DNA from: Solirubrobacteraceae bacterium
GTDB taxonomy: Bacteria > Actinomycetota > Thermoleophilia > Solirubrobacterales > Solirubrobacteraceae
Reading direction: 5' to 3'
DNA length: 64,000 nucleotides
NCBI GenBank assembly: GCA_030447785.1
Contig: JAUJOF010000007.1
Span: forward strand, 25,246-89,245
Positions 1 through 9,111 of this stretch are shown piece after piece. How positions within the stretch are numbered: the stretch's first letter is position 1; every line of letters starts with the position of its first letter. The notes beneath the pieces are model-generated. The model saw only the letters and a program-made list of their open reading frames with translations, ran no database searches and had not been told where the DNA came from. A program made the position numbers and the translations under genes.

Positions 1-1011
1 CGCGGGTGCAAGATCCTTCGCTTTCGCGGGAGGACATACGCTCTCGGAATCCTGCTGGTCACGGTGACTCTCCTCGGCCTCGGGGATATGAGCGGCCACA
101 GCGCGGCAAGGGATCGCCCGGCGAAGCTCGCACGATCGTCGAGCGGGGCGTGCAGCGTGTTGTTCGGGGTCTCTACGCCAGCCGGACCCACCGGACTTGC
201 CGAACTCGATCGATTCGAGCAGGACGCCGCGAAGCGCGTCGGGCTCCTCGCCTACTACCAGGGCTTTGCCCACCACCCCGACTTCGACCGCAGCGGCGCG
301 GACTCGGTCCGCCGGCGGGGCGCCCGGCCGATGATCACCTGGGAGCCGTGGGACTACACGCGCGGGAGCGAGCAGCCCACCTTCGCGCTCCGGCGGATCA
401 TCGCGGGCACCCACGATGCCTACATCCGGCGCTGGGCACGGGGCATCAAGGCGTGGGGAAAGCCGCTGCTGCTGCGCTTTGGCCACGAGATGAACGGTGA
501 CTGGTATCCGTGGGCTGAGGCGACGAACGGCAACGCCGCGGGTGAATACATCAAGGCCTGGCGCCACGTACACCGCATCTTTCGATCGGTGGGGGCCAGG
601 AATGTCGATTGGGTCTGGAGCCCGAACGTCATCTACCCGGGCTCCACTCCGCTAGCTGGCCTTTACCCCGGAGATCGCTACGTCGACTGGGTCGGGGTCG
701 ACGGCTATAACTGGGGCACGAGTCAACCGGGCAAGCGCTGGCAGCCCTTCGAGGAGATCTTCGACCCCACGCTTGCCGAAGTCCAGCGAATCACGGACAA
801 GCCGCTCATGCTGGCCGAGGTGGCAAGCACCGAGCTGGGGGGAGACAAGGCGGCCTGGATCGCCGACTTCTTCGCCACGCTGAAGCGCAGGCCCCAGATC
901 CGCGCCTTCGTGTGGTTCAACCACGACAAGGAGACCGACTGGCGGATCGAGAGCTCCGAGTCAGCGCGCGCCGCCTTCGCCGCCGGAGTCACCGATCCGC
1001 GCTACTGCTGA
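1..1011 (+). CDS. Glycoside hydrolase family 26-like beta-mannanase, 5' end outside window
   Basis: Predicted extracellular endo-acting glycosidase of the GH26 beta-mannanase type. The frame is open from base 1, and a hydrophobic stretch (YALGILLVTVTLLGLG) precedes the GTG at 64, so the true start and signal or anchor segment probably lie just upstream of the window. Numbering from GTG 64, the motif HEMNGDWYPW carries the likely acid/base Glu142 and LMLAEVAST carries the likely nucleophile Glu252; WVWSPN and WVGVDGYNW are also GH26-like. It converges on the GT2 gene with a 23-nt overlap at the stops. The substrate is inferred: other GH26 members cut mannan, beta-1,3-xylan or mixed glucan. Confidence 0.8.
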   Translation, partial: RGCKILRFRGRTYALGILLVTVTLLGLGDMSGHSAARDRPAKLARSSSGACSVLFGVSTPAGPTGLAELDRFEQDAAKRVGLLAYYQGFAHHPDFDRSGADSVRRRGARPMITWEPWDYTRGSEQPTFALRRIIAGTHDAYIRRWARGIKAWGKPLLLRFGHEMNGDWYPWAEATNGNAAGEYIKAWRHVHRIFRSVGARNVDWVWSPNVIYPGSTPLAGLYPGDRYVDWVGVDGYNWGTSQPGKRWQPFEEIFDPTLAEVQRITDKPLMLAEVASTELGGDKAAWIADFFATLKRRPQIRAFVWFNHDKETDWRIESSESARAAFAAGVTDPRYC

Positions 1012-2800
1012 GGGCGACCTCGGACGATGCCGCTCTGGCGCCCGCGGATCGGGCTGCCGGCGGTCGAGCTCCCGTCTGGCCCTTCTGGATCACGTGAAAG
1101 CCCGTCTCCGGCTTGACGATCCCGTAGAGGACGCTCAGACCCTCAAGGGTTGAGAAGATCGGCATACACAGAGCCTGCACGAAGTAGAGCAGCAGCGCCT
1201 TGCGCTTGCCGACCCCGCGCAGTCTGAGATTGGCCCGCAATCCGACCAGGTAGATGGTCAGAAAGGAGGCAAAGGCGAGGTTGCCCACCGCCTGCACCGC
1301 CGGGTGCGTGTAGTAGCCCGTGAAGAGGTTGAGGTAGGTGTAGACGATCGCGAGCCAGGAAACCGACCACACGCCCATGAAGAACGCCAGGGGCACCCGA
1401 TAGCGAAGTGCCACAGGGGCGCTCGTCACACACTTCGCGAGCCCGACGAACCAGCGCCGACGCTGCCTGAGGAAGTCGCTGAGCTTCTCCGGGGCCTGCT
1501 CGATCATGTAGCCGTCCACCCAGCGCGACCTGCGACCGCGCTCGGCCTGACAGAGCGCCCAGAAGGCGTCTTCGGTGATCGATCCCGCAGGGCCAAAGTC
1601 GAAATCGACTTCCCGTTCGACGCTGTTTCGGACCAGAATGAATGACCCGTGAAAGCCCCAGACAGGGATCCCGAGCTTGCGGTTTTGCAGGTGGAAGCGC
1701 CCGATGTCGTCCCCGGTGCGGATCGAGTCCGCGAGCGTCAGGAACGGGTGCTCCTCGAGTGAGTGGTGGTAGACGATGGCCCCTTGGCCGATGCGGTGCT
1801 CGCCGGAGGCCTCCTCCTCGAGGATCGCCTGGTAGATGCCGCGAATGAGTGAGTCGTGGACGTGGGACTCCTCGTCGCAGTGCAGGATCCACGCGTCGTC
1901 GGGGAGCGGGGACTGCTCTAGGCCGTACTGGAGGGCTCGCGCCTTATACATCGATCCACTAGCGGTCGCGTAGTCCCTCGGGACAACGAGCTTGATGAGG
2001 TCGTCCTGGTCGCCGAGGTCGATGTCCTGCTCGACGATCGCCTCGATAACGTAGGGAAAGGCTGGCAGGTCGGCCATCTCGCGCCGGACGCTCTCGATGG
2101 CATGGTGAAGCGTTTCGACGTTCGTCCCCCGCGAGACGTAGCGGAAGCTGACGAGGCTTGCCACCCGACCCGGGACGGGTTCGTGGCGGGAGACCCGGCG
2201 CTGAAACAGCATGCCGATAACACTGACTCCCCCGGTGAGGATCGGAATCCCCCACAGATAGCTCAGCGACTGCACCGCCCGCTCCCAGGACTCGGGATGC
2301 TTGCCCTCCTCCCAGAAGGCGGCCTGAAGGACATAGAGCACCGCAACCACGATCGACATCAAAGCCACGACGATGAGCTTGAACCGCGGGCCATGGAGAT
2401 CTGTCGTGTCAGGGCGTTGCATCGGCTCGCCCATCCTGTGCTGGTCGCTGCCTCCTGCGGACGGCGCCGGCAGGATTGAGGGTGAAGCGCCGTCGACAGA
2501 AAGCCCACGTTCGAGCTGTCCGATGAGCTGCTTCCGGCGTCGCGCGATGTCCTCAGCCGCGACTCCCAAGAAGTCGCCAAGCTGTTGATCGCTCATCCCG
2601 TGGCGCGACCAGAGCTCCAGCAACGCTCGACCCGCAGGATCGATCCCCCCGAGCATGGCGGCACCGCCGCCTTCCTGGGCTTCAAGGGCGCCTGCTATGG
2701 CGCCGCGAGTCTCCGAGGGATTTTCCAAGATGCTGGGGGCACGAGGGCAGCACAACAGCATCCGAATCCGCCTCTCCTCCCAGAGAGGGCGGCAACGCAC
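989..2800 (-). CDS. Membrane glycosyltransferase family 2, Egghead (beta-1,4-mannosyltransferase)-like
   Basis: Processive-type GT2 enzyme predicted in the cytoplasmic membrane. Membrane segments lie around residues 140-160 and 183-200, and several follow residue 465. The catalytic domain shows ILHCDEES (about 305-312), GQGAIVY, LTLADSIRTGDDIG, SITEDAF (about 407-413) and the acceptor-site QRRRW (446-450). The order and wording of these blocks resemble animal Egghead/Bre-3 mannosyltransferases more than cellulose synthase. Residues 55-100 form a helical segment resembling a helix-turn-helix. The start is uncertain: GTG at 2800 has a TATGCT hexamer at 2820-2815, while ATG at 2656 also fits. 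Neighbour to a GH26 mannanase-like gene, suggesting a mannan-type product; this is inference. Confidence 0.78.
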   Translation of the reverse strand: MRCRPLWEERRIRMLLCCPRAPSILENPSETRGAIAGALEAQEGGGAAMLGGIDPAGRALLELWSRHGMSDQQLGDFLGVAAEDIARRRKQLIGQLERGLSVDGASPSILPAPSAGGSDQHRMGEPMQRPDTTDLHGPRFKLIVVALMSIVVAVLYVLQAAFWEEGKHPESWERAVQSLSYLWGIPILTGGVSVIGMLFQRRVSRHEPVPGRVASLVSFRYVSRGTNVETLHHAIESVRREMADLPAFPYVIEAIVEQDIDLGDQDDLIKLVVPRDYATASGSMYKARALQYGLEQSPLPDDAWILHCDEESHVHDSLIRGIYQAILEEEASGEHRIGQGAIVYHHSLEEHPFLTLADSIRTGDDIGRFHLQNRKLGIPVWGFHGSFILVRNSVEREVDFDFGPAGSITEDAFWALCQAERGRRSRWVDGYMIEQAPEKLSDFLRQRRRWFVGLAKCVTSAPVALRYRVPLAFFMGVWSVSWLAIVYTYLNLFTGYYTHPAVQAVGNLAFASFLTIYLVGLRANLRLRGVGKRKALLLYFVQALCMPIFSTLEGLSVLYGIVKPETGFHVIQKGQTGARPPAARSAGARAASSEVALSSSADR

Positions 2801-3028
2801 GTACCCGTATCGTGAGCATAGCTCCTGCTGAGCACCCGATGCTGAGGGGACAGCCGATTGTCAGGATGGACGCATGAGGCTGGTCCTCGTGCGTCGCATC
2901 TTTCGCGGTTGACAATCGCGGGTCTTGAGGGCCGGTGTAGACCTCGGCCGTCTGGAGCATGTGCCAAGCGGCGCTCCGAGGAGTGTGAGCCGGACGGGTC
3001 TCGCCGGGCTCGAACCGAGGGCGGCGTG
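2801..3028. other. Intergenic stretch with a spaced 9-bp inverted repeat
   Basis: No gene is visible between the GT2 gene and hyuB. The segment holds a perfect inverted repeat, cgattgtca (2855-2863) and tgacaatcg (2910-2918), separated by 46 nt. It could be a looping operator or part of the GT2 promoter region; nothing shows which protein would bind. Confidence 0.35.
2815..2820 (-). promoter_or_regulatory. Candidate -10 hexamer for the GT2 gene
   Basis: TATGCT on the minus strand ends 15 nt before the GTG at 2800 and would give a leader of under 10 nt. It matches the TAnnnT pattern seen before other genes here. No clear -35 was found. Confidence 0.3.
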
Positions 3029-4534
3029 TCAGCTAGCCCCGCAACCCCCGCCTCCCGGCGTCTCCAGGCGCAGACGGTCCCCCGCGCTCAGCTCCCCGCT
3101 GGCCTGGGGCGCCAGCTCCTCGGGCTCGCCGCCTTTCCGGGTGAGCACGTTGCGCCCGGGCGCGCCATCGCTGCCGCCCTCGGCTCCCGTGGGGCCCCGC
3201 CGCCGGCGCTCGGTGATCAGCGAGTACTGCATCGGCTCGAGCGCTTCGACCTCGCGCACGACGCCGTCCCCGCCGTGCCATCGGCCGGCCCCGCCCGAGC
3301 CGCGGCGCACCGAGTACTCCACCACCCGCAGGGGGAACTCGAGCTCGAGGGCCTCCACCGGCGTGTTGAGCGTGTTGGACATCGCCACGTGCACGGCGCT
3401 GGGCCCGTCGGCCCCCGGGCACGCGCCCTGGCCGCCGCCCAGCGTCTCGTAGTAGGTGAAACCCTCGTTGCCCAGGGTGAGATTGTTCATCGTGCCCTGG
3501 CCCAGCGCGCGGCCGAAGGCGGCCAGGACCATGTCGGCCACCCGCGAGGAGGTCTCGACGTTCCCGGCCGCGACCGCGGCGCCCGGGCGGGCGTGCAGCA
3601 GCGAGCCCTCATCGGCGCGTACGTGCACCGGGCGGTGCGCGCCTGCGCTGGGCGGGATGTCGGGGTCGGTGAGCACGCGCACGGCGAACAGGCAGGCCGA
3701 GCGCGTGACCGCCAGGGGGCAGTTGAGGTTGCCCTCGTGCTGGGCGGCCGAGCCGGCGAAGTCGAGCATGAGGTCGTCGCCTTCCACCGTGGCGCGCAGG
3801 TGCAGCTCGAGGTCGCCCTCGCGGGCCTCGAGCCAGTCCACCGCACGGCGCTCGCCGCCGGCCAGCTCGCGCAGCGACGCGCGCGTGCGTCGCTCGGCGT
3901 AGTCGAGCACCGCGGCGGTGGCCTCGCGCAGGCGCTGGGTGCCCGTGCGCGCGGCCAGCTCGGCCAGGCGCCGGGCGCCGACCCGGTTGGCGGCCATCTG
4001 GGCGCGCAGGTCGGCGCGGCGCTGCTGGGGCTGGCGCATCTGCTCGACGAGCGCGTCGACCACCTCTTCGGTCATGAGCGTGGGCGCGATCACCACGCCC
4101 TCCTCCTGAAGCGTGGTGGAGCCGGCGGGCATCGAGCCGGGCACGCGCCCGCCCACGTCGGCGTGGTGCGCGCGGCTGGCCGCGAAGCCCAGCAGGGGGC
4201 CCCCGCGCTCGTGCTCGTACACGGGCGTGACCACGGTGATGTCGGGCAGGTGGGTGCCGCCCGCGAAGGGATCGTTGAGCAGCCAGGAGCGCCCCGGCGC
4301 GTGGTCGCAGTCCAGCACCGCGGCCACCGCGGCGGGCATGGCGCCCAGGTGCACCGGGATGTGCTCGGCCTGCATGACCATCTCGCCGGCGGGGTCGAAC
4401 AGTGCGGTGGAGCAGTCGCGGCGCTCCTTGATGTTGGCCGAGTGCGCGGAGCGCACGAGCGCGGCGCCCATCTCGTCGCAGGCGGCGCGCAGCGCGCCGG
4501 TGACCACCTGCAGCGCGATGGGGTCGAGGCTCAT
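3029..4534 (-). CDS. hyuB: Hydantoinase B / 5-oxoprolinase beta-type subunit
   Basis: Beta subunit of an ATP-dependent hydantoinase/oxoprolinase-type amidohydrolase, cytoplasmic. The 501-residue product has the family landmarks RSAHSANIKERRD near residue 25, NDPFAGGTHLPD, SRAHHADVGG and the C-terminal GGxG-type glycine-rich stretches; the length is normal for HyuB. The ATG at 4534 overlaps the hyuA TGA as ATGA, so the two are translationally coupled. The true substrate (N-methylhydantoin, 5-oxoproline, acetophenone-type) cannot be read from sequence, and the family is often over-annotated. Confidence 0.9.
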   Translation of the reverse strand: MSLDPIALQVVTGALRAACDEMGAALVRSAHSANIKERRDCSTALFDPAGEMVMQAEHIPVHLGAMPAAVAAVLDCDHAPGRSWLLNDPFAGGTHLPDITVVTPVYEHERGGPLLGFAASRAHHADVGGRVPGSMPAGSTTLQEEGVVIAPTLMTEEVVDALVEQMRQPQQRRADLRAQMAANRVGARRLAELAARTGTQRLREATAAVLDYAERRTRASLRELAGGERRAVDWLEAREGDLELHLRATVEGDDLMLDFAGSAAQHEGNLNCPLAVTRSACLFAVRVLTDPDIPPSAGAHRPVHVRADEGSLLHARPGAAVAAGNVETSSRVADMVLAAFGRALGQGTMNNLTLGNEGFTYYETLGGGQGACPGADGPSAVHVAMSNTLNTPVEALELEFPLRVVEYSVRRGSGGAGRWHGGDGVVREVEALEPMQYSLITERRRRGPTGAEGGSDGAPGRNVLTRKGGEPEELAPQASGELSAGDRLRLETPGGGGCGAS

Positions 4535-6497
4535 CGCGTGCGCTCCAAGACCAGCGTGCCCAGCTCGTCGGCCTCGGCGCGCCAGCCCGGCGGGACGGCG
4601 ACCGTCGCCTCGGCCAGCTCCCACACGCCCGGCCCCTCCAGGCGCTCGCCGGCCGCGGGCTCGCCGCGGGCGACCTCGGCCTGGTGCTCCTCGCCGGCGA
4701 ACACGACGGTCCTGCGGGTGCGCTCGAGCGACTCGCCCTCGCCCGCCCAGGAGAGCTCGGCCCCCGGCAGCGACGCGGTCACCCGCACGGTCACCAGCTC
4801 CACCGCCGCGTCCTGGGCGCGGTAGGCGTAGCGCTCCTCGTGCAGGGCCTCGAAGGCCTCGCGGGCATCCTCGGGTTCCACGTCGCGCACGGTCAGCTCG
4901 TGGGCCTGCCCGGCGTAGCGCAGGTCGAGCGCCACCGAGCGGCGCACCGTACCGCTCGCACGCAGCGAAGCCTCGGCCTCGTCGCCCACCGCGCCCACGA
5001 CCTCGGCGATCTGCTGCGCGCCGGGGTCGCGCGCCAGCACGGTGCGCTGCGCGGTCGCGCGGCGGTCGGCGGCGGCCAGCCCCAGGGCGCTGAGCACGCC
5101 CGCCGCGCGCGGGCACAGCACGGTGCCCATCCCCAGCTCGTCGGCCAGCGCCGCCGCGTGCAGGCCGCCCGCGCCGCCGAAGGCCAGCAGCGCAAAGCCG
5201 CGCGGGTCGATGCCCTGCTCCACGGTCATCACCCGCAGGGCGCGCATCATCTCCGCGTCGGCCACGCGCACGATGCCCTCGGCGCACTCGAGCGCCTCGA
5301 GGTCCAGCTCCCCGGCCAGCGCGCCCACCGCGCGCGCAGCGGCCTCGCGGTCCAGCGCGACGCCGCCGGCCAGGGGCGAGCCCGCGTCCAGGCGGCCCAG
5401 CAGCAGGTTGGCGTCGGTCACGGTCGGCTCGCTGCCCCCGCGCCCGTAGCAGGCGGGTCCGGGCTCGGCGCCCGCGCTGCGCGGGCCCGCGCGCAGGGCG
5501 CCGCCCGCGTCGCGCCAGGCGATCGACCCGCCGCCCGCGCCGACGGTGTGCACGTCGACCATCGGCAGCGCCAGCGGCCGGCCGCCCACCTCACGCCCGG
5601 TGCTCTCGCGCACCACGCCCGCCTCCACCACGCACACGTCACACGAGGTGCCGCCCATGTCGAAGCAAAGGAGGTCATTCCACTCGCTGCGCGCGGCCAG
5701 CAGCGCCGCGGCCGCCGCTCCGGCGGCCGGGCCGCTGAGCACCGTCAGCGCGGCGTGCGCGGCGGCGCGCTGGGCGTCGGCCAGCCCGCCGCTCGACTGC
5801 ATCACCAGCGGCGCCGGCAGTTCCGCCTCCTGCGCGCGCTCGCCCAGCCGGCGCAGGTAGTCGCCCAGCAGGGGGGAGAGCGCGGCGTCGACCTCCGTGG
5901 TGGCCGCGCGCTCGAACTCGCGAAACGTGCCGACGACCTCGTGGGAGAGCGAGACGTGCACCTCGGGCAGGCGCTGGGCCAGCGCCGCGCCGAGCTGGCG
6001 TTCGTGGCCGGGATGGCGGTCGGCGTGCAGCAGGCAGACCGCGACCGCCTGGGCTCGCACGCGGCCACCGCGTCGGCCACCTCGGCCGCGCCCGCCTCGT
6101 CCAGCGCGCGCAGCGGACCGTCGGGCCCCGTGCGCTCGGGTGCGCCCACCCGCCGCTGCGCCGGTACGAGGGGCGCCGGGTGCGCGGCGCACAGCCGGTA
6201 CAGGTCGGCGCGCCTGGCGCCCCAGCTCGACGATGTCGCTGAAGCCCTCCGTGGCCACGAGCACCGTCCGCGCCCGCGACCCTCCAGCAGCGCGTTGGTG
6301 GCCACGGTCATCCCGTGGGCGAAGGCCTCCACGTCGCTCGCCGAGGCCTCCGCGAGCTCCAGCGCCGCGCGCACCGCCGCGAGCACCCCTCGGACTGGTC
6401 GGCCGGGGTGGAGGGCGCTCTTGGCGCTGACCAGCTGGCCCTCGAGGGCCAGCACGGCATCAGTGAAGGTTCCCCCGACGTCGACGCCCAGCAGCAC
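4531..6497 (-). CDS. hyuA: Hydantoinase A / 5-oxoprolinase alpha-type subunit, frameshifted
   Basis: Alpha, ATP-binding subunit partnering HyuB. The N terminus has the actin-fold phosphate loop VDVGGTFTD and FAHGMTVATNALLE; later come CFDMGGTSCDVC, VGAGGGSIAW and LAFGGAGGLHA. Reading needs three frame changes, near 6265, 6205 and 6045, between two frames that each hold good family sequence. Each can be repaired by restoring one base, for example a fourth G in the GGG before CGCGGACGG. Start is GTG 6497, with TAGAGT at -12 to -7 and no Shine-Dalgarno. Either the gene has decayed or the sequence has deletion errors; similar breaks in guaA favour error. Confidence 0.82.
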
Positions 6498-6503
6498 GCG
6501 GGC

Positions 6504-6509
6504 ACTCTA
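6504..6509 (-). promoter_or_regulatory. Candidate leaderless -10 hexamer of hyuAB
   Basis: TAGAGT on the minus strand lies exactly at -12 to -7 relative to the GTG at 6497. This would put the transcript start on the initiation codon. No -35 consensus is evident. Confidence 0.45.
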
Positions 6510-6532
6510 TGCCCGCCGCGTGGCGCGGAAGG

Positions 6533-6956
6533 TCAGGCGGCCAGCGCCGAGTGCTCGGTCTCGGTCAGGTGCTGGTGGGAGGGGCAGTAGCCGCCAGGGC
6601 AGCGGCGTGCGCTGGCACGGGGTGCCCCGCCGGGTGGTGGCGCGGCAGACCAGCGGGTTGCCGTGCAGGTCGGTGCCCACGGGAGGCTGACGCTGAAGTT
6701 CCTCGTCGGCGGCGGTGACGTAGGCGCTGATCACGCGCCACAGGCGCTCCTGGGCCCACATCGGGAAGAACATCCGCACGTCGTTGAACAGCGTGCGCGC
6801 CGGACGCGCGAAGTAGTCGCGGTCGTTGGCCAGGCGCTCGACGGTGCGCTCGCAGGCGGCGAGCACTTGGGCGTGCGCGGCGCGGCTGTCCACGCCGCAG
6901 CCCCCGCGGATGTCGCGGGCCACCTCCCTGTAGATGGCGCGGCTGAAGTGATACAT
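6533..6956 (-). CDS. Conserved small protein with Cys-containing C terminus, frameshifted
   Basis: Conserved protein of unknown function that I recall from related high-GC actinobacteria. It opens MYHFSRAIYRE, has a helical middle with FNDVRMFFPMWAQERLWRV, and a C-terminal stretch with RATTRRGTPCQRTPLP. Just after that the frame changes near 6595; the other frame continues GGYCPSHQHLTETEH and stops at 6533. The paired cysteines and histidines suggest a small metal site. A purine-rich GAGGAGAGGGAAGG precedes the ATG, an unusually clear Shine-Dalgarno for this window. It is the next gene upstream of hyuA on the same strand, but hyuA has its own promoter-like hexamer. Confidence 0.65.
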
Positions 6957-7072
6957 GGCTGCCCTTCCCTCTCCTCTCCAGGGTTTGGTCGACCCTTGGA
7001 GCGCCGAGTTTGACGCCCCCGTATGAAGGTGAAACGCTCCGGATGTTCATTTCGGGTTAAGCGGGCCATCTC

Positions 7073-8521
7073 TCAATCCCACCGCTCGAGGTGGGGAACC
7101 TCGTCGGCGCCCACCACCACGTGATGGCCGTCGAGCGCGGGATCGAGGCGCGGGAGGTCCTCGCGGTTGTGGGCGCCGCGGCTCTCGGCGCGCGCCAGCG
7201 CGCAGGCTGCCACCAGACGCGCCAGCGGTGGGGGTCGCCGCCCAGCGCCTCGAGGCCTCGCGCGTACGCGCGAGCCCGCGTCGCGCCATAGCGCGGTGCG
7301 GGTGGCCGGCTCGGGTGGCTGCAGCGGTGGTGGGCGAGGCGGGGGCGCGAGCTCCCCGGGCTCGGGCTCGTCGAGCGCGGTGCGCGCCGCGCGGGCGCCG
7401 AAGACGAAGCACTCGCTCAGCGAGTTGGAGGCCAGTCGGTTGGCGCCGTGCAGGCCGGTGCAGGCCGCCTCACCCACCGCCAGCAGCCCCGGCACGGTGC
7501 TGCGCGCGTGGAGGTCGCTGACCACGCCGCCCATCATCAGTGCGCGGCGGGCGCCACGGGCACCAGCTCGCGCGTCGGGTCGAGGCCGAACTGGCACAGC
7601 GCGCCGACCACGTTGGGAAAGGCCGCGGGGTCGACGCCGCGCATGTCGAGGTCCACGTGGTCGGTCCCGTGCGCGCGAGCACATCGTGGATCGCGCGGGC
7701 CACCTCGTCGCGCGGCGCGAGCTCTTCGACGAAGCGCTCCCCGTGCGCAGCGTGCAGCGTGGCGCCCTCCCCGCGGATCGCCTCGGTGACCAGAAAGCCC
7801 TCGCGCCCGCGCACGCCGATGACCGCGGTGGGGTGAAACTGGACCATCTCCAGGTCGGCCAACTGCGCCCCCGCGGCGTGGGCCAGGCTCAACCCGATGC
7901 CCACCGAGCCCGGTGGGTTGGTGGTGCGCGCCCACAGCGCCGCGGCCCCGCCGTGGCCAGCACCACGCCGCGGGCGGCGACCGCACGCCCGTCCTCCAGC
8001 GCGACGCCGACGGCCCGGCCCTCGTGCGTCCACAGTCCGGCGGCGCGCGCGTCCTCCAGACGGTCACGCGCCCGCTCTCGACCACGAGCGCGGAGAGGTC
8101 GCGCACCACGCGCCGCCCGGTGGCGCTGCCGCCGGCGTGGATCACCCGGCGCACGCCGTGCCCGCCCTCTAGCCCGAGCGCGAGGTTGCCGTGGCGATCG
8201 GCGTCGAAGCGCACGCCCAGGCGCTCGAGGTCGGCGACCACGCCCGGGGCCTCCTCGGCGAGCACGCGGGCGGCGCCGGAGCGCACGGTGCCCCGCCCGG
8301 CGCGCTCGGTGTCGGCCTGGTGGCGGGCCGGGGAGTCGTCGACGGCCAGCGCCGCGGCGATCCCGCCCTGGGCCCAGTAGGAGGCCGTCTGGGCCAGCGC
8401 CGTGGCCGATACCAGCACCACGCGCGCCCTCGCGCGCGGCGGTCAGCGTGGTGTAGAGGCCCGCCGCGCCGGCCCCCACCACGGCGACGTCGGCGCGCAA
8501 CGTGCGCTCGGCGGCCTCCAT
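7073..8521 (-). CDS. nadB: L-aspartate oxidase, multiply frameshifted
   Basis: FAD enzyme oxidising L-aspartate to iminoaspartate, the first step of de novo NAD synthesis. Visible pieces in order are [15 protein letters not shown] (FAD loop), [86 protein letters not shown] and the C-terminal [15 protein letters not shown]. They fall in three frames and need about six to seven frame changes (near 8418, 8060, 7945, 7685, 7550 and 7225-7260). Most are repaired by one base in GC-rich runs. No nadA or nadC is adjacent. Start ATG 8521 has TACGTT at -14 to -9. Probably functional if the indels are errors. Confidence 0.85.
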
Positions 8522-8772
8522 GGCGTGGGAACGTACCCGGATGGCCGCCGGGCTCCTGCTCCGCCACCCGGCTCGCTCGGCCTCGCTGGGGCAGCTGGGC
8601 CAACGATCTCACCGCTGGCTCCGACGAGGCTCAGCGTGATCCGATCGTCCTGCGGCCACGTTACCCCGAGCGGGTCCGGCAACGGACCTTGCCCGCCCAC
8701 CATCCCACGCATGCAAGTTCGCTTGTCGGCGCGAGCAGGTCAGCAGCTCTGCTAGCCCGACCCGCGCGGGGC
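8522..8772. other. Intergenic stretch upstream of nadB
   Basis: About 250 nt between nadB and the SugE-type gene. Apart from the nadB hexamer TACGTT (8535-8530, minus strand) I see no gene, no recognisable riboswitch and no transcription-factor palindrome. Confidence 0.3.
8530..8535 (-). promoter_or_regulatory. Candidate -10 hexamer of nadB
   Basis: TACGTT lies at -14 to -9 relative to the nadB ATG at 8521, the spacing seen before many first genes here. Confidence 0.35.
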
Positions 8773-9099
8773 TCACGCCGCACTGTGATCCGCGACAGCC
8801 AGCCACACGATCCCGGTCGCGATGAGGCCGACCGGCACCAGGCGCGCGAGCGTGGCGGGCTCGCCGAGCAGCACGATCCCGGCGAGGGCGGCGCCCACGG
8901 CGCCGATGCCCGTCCACACCGCATAGCCCGTGCCCACGGGCAGGTCGCGCAGCGCAAGCGCCAGCAGCGCGATGCTGGCCAGGCCGGCGACCGCGAAGAG
9001 CAGCGTTGGCGCGAAGCGGGAGAAGCCGTCGGACTGCTTGAGCGCGAGGGCCCACACGACCTCGAGCAGGCCGGCGATGATCAACAGGGCCCAGGCCAT
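8773..9099 (-). CDS. sugE: SMR-family small multidrug/guanidinium exporter (SugE/Gdx type)
   Basis: Four-helix small multidrug resistance protein of 108 residues, working as a proton-coupled dimer in the inner membrane. Helix 1 contains the essential Glu (AGLLEVVWALALKQSDGF). LPVGTGYAVWTGIGAVG and LLGEPATLARLVPVG match the SugE/Gdx branch, whose characterised members export guanidinium rather than aromatic drugs. Only 12 nt separate its start from the next upstream gene's stop, so there is no room for a guanidine riboswitch and it is probably cotranscribed with 9112-9567. Confidence 0.85.
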   Translation of the reverse strand: MAWALLIIAGLLEVVWALALKQSDGFSRFAPTLLFAVAGLASIALLALALRDLPVGTGYAVWTGIGAVGAALAGIVLLGEPATLARLVPVGLIATGIVWLAVADHSAA

Positions 9100-9111
9100 G
9101 GTGGCCGGTCG

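Noticed and set aside
989-2800. Helix-turn-helix regulator domain fused to the GT2
   Set aside because: The N-terminal helical segment resembles HTH wording, but it is short and could equally be a cytoplasmic helical hairpin; not enough to claim DNA binding.
2985-3025. Possible tRNA T-arm (minus-strand GGTTCGAGCC)
   Set aside because: The T-loop-like string has no matching stem, anticodon arm or acceptor pairing around it.
2858-4825. Long plus-strand open frame opposite hyuB
   Set aside because: It is the antisense of hyuB/hyuA, Arg/Ala/Gly-rich without any family pattern; long shadows are expected at this GC content.
8522-8772. NAD-responsive riboswitch or repressor site before nadB
   Set aside because: No recognisable riboswitch core or clear operator palindrome; nadB has a near-leaderless promoter geometry leaving little room.
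9100-9111. Guanidine riboswitch for the SugE-type gene
   Set aside because: Only 12 nt separate the gene from the upstream stop codon.
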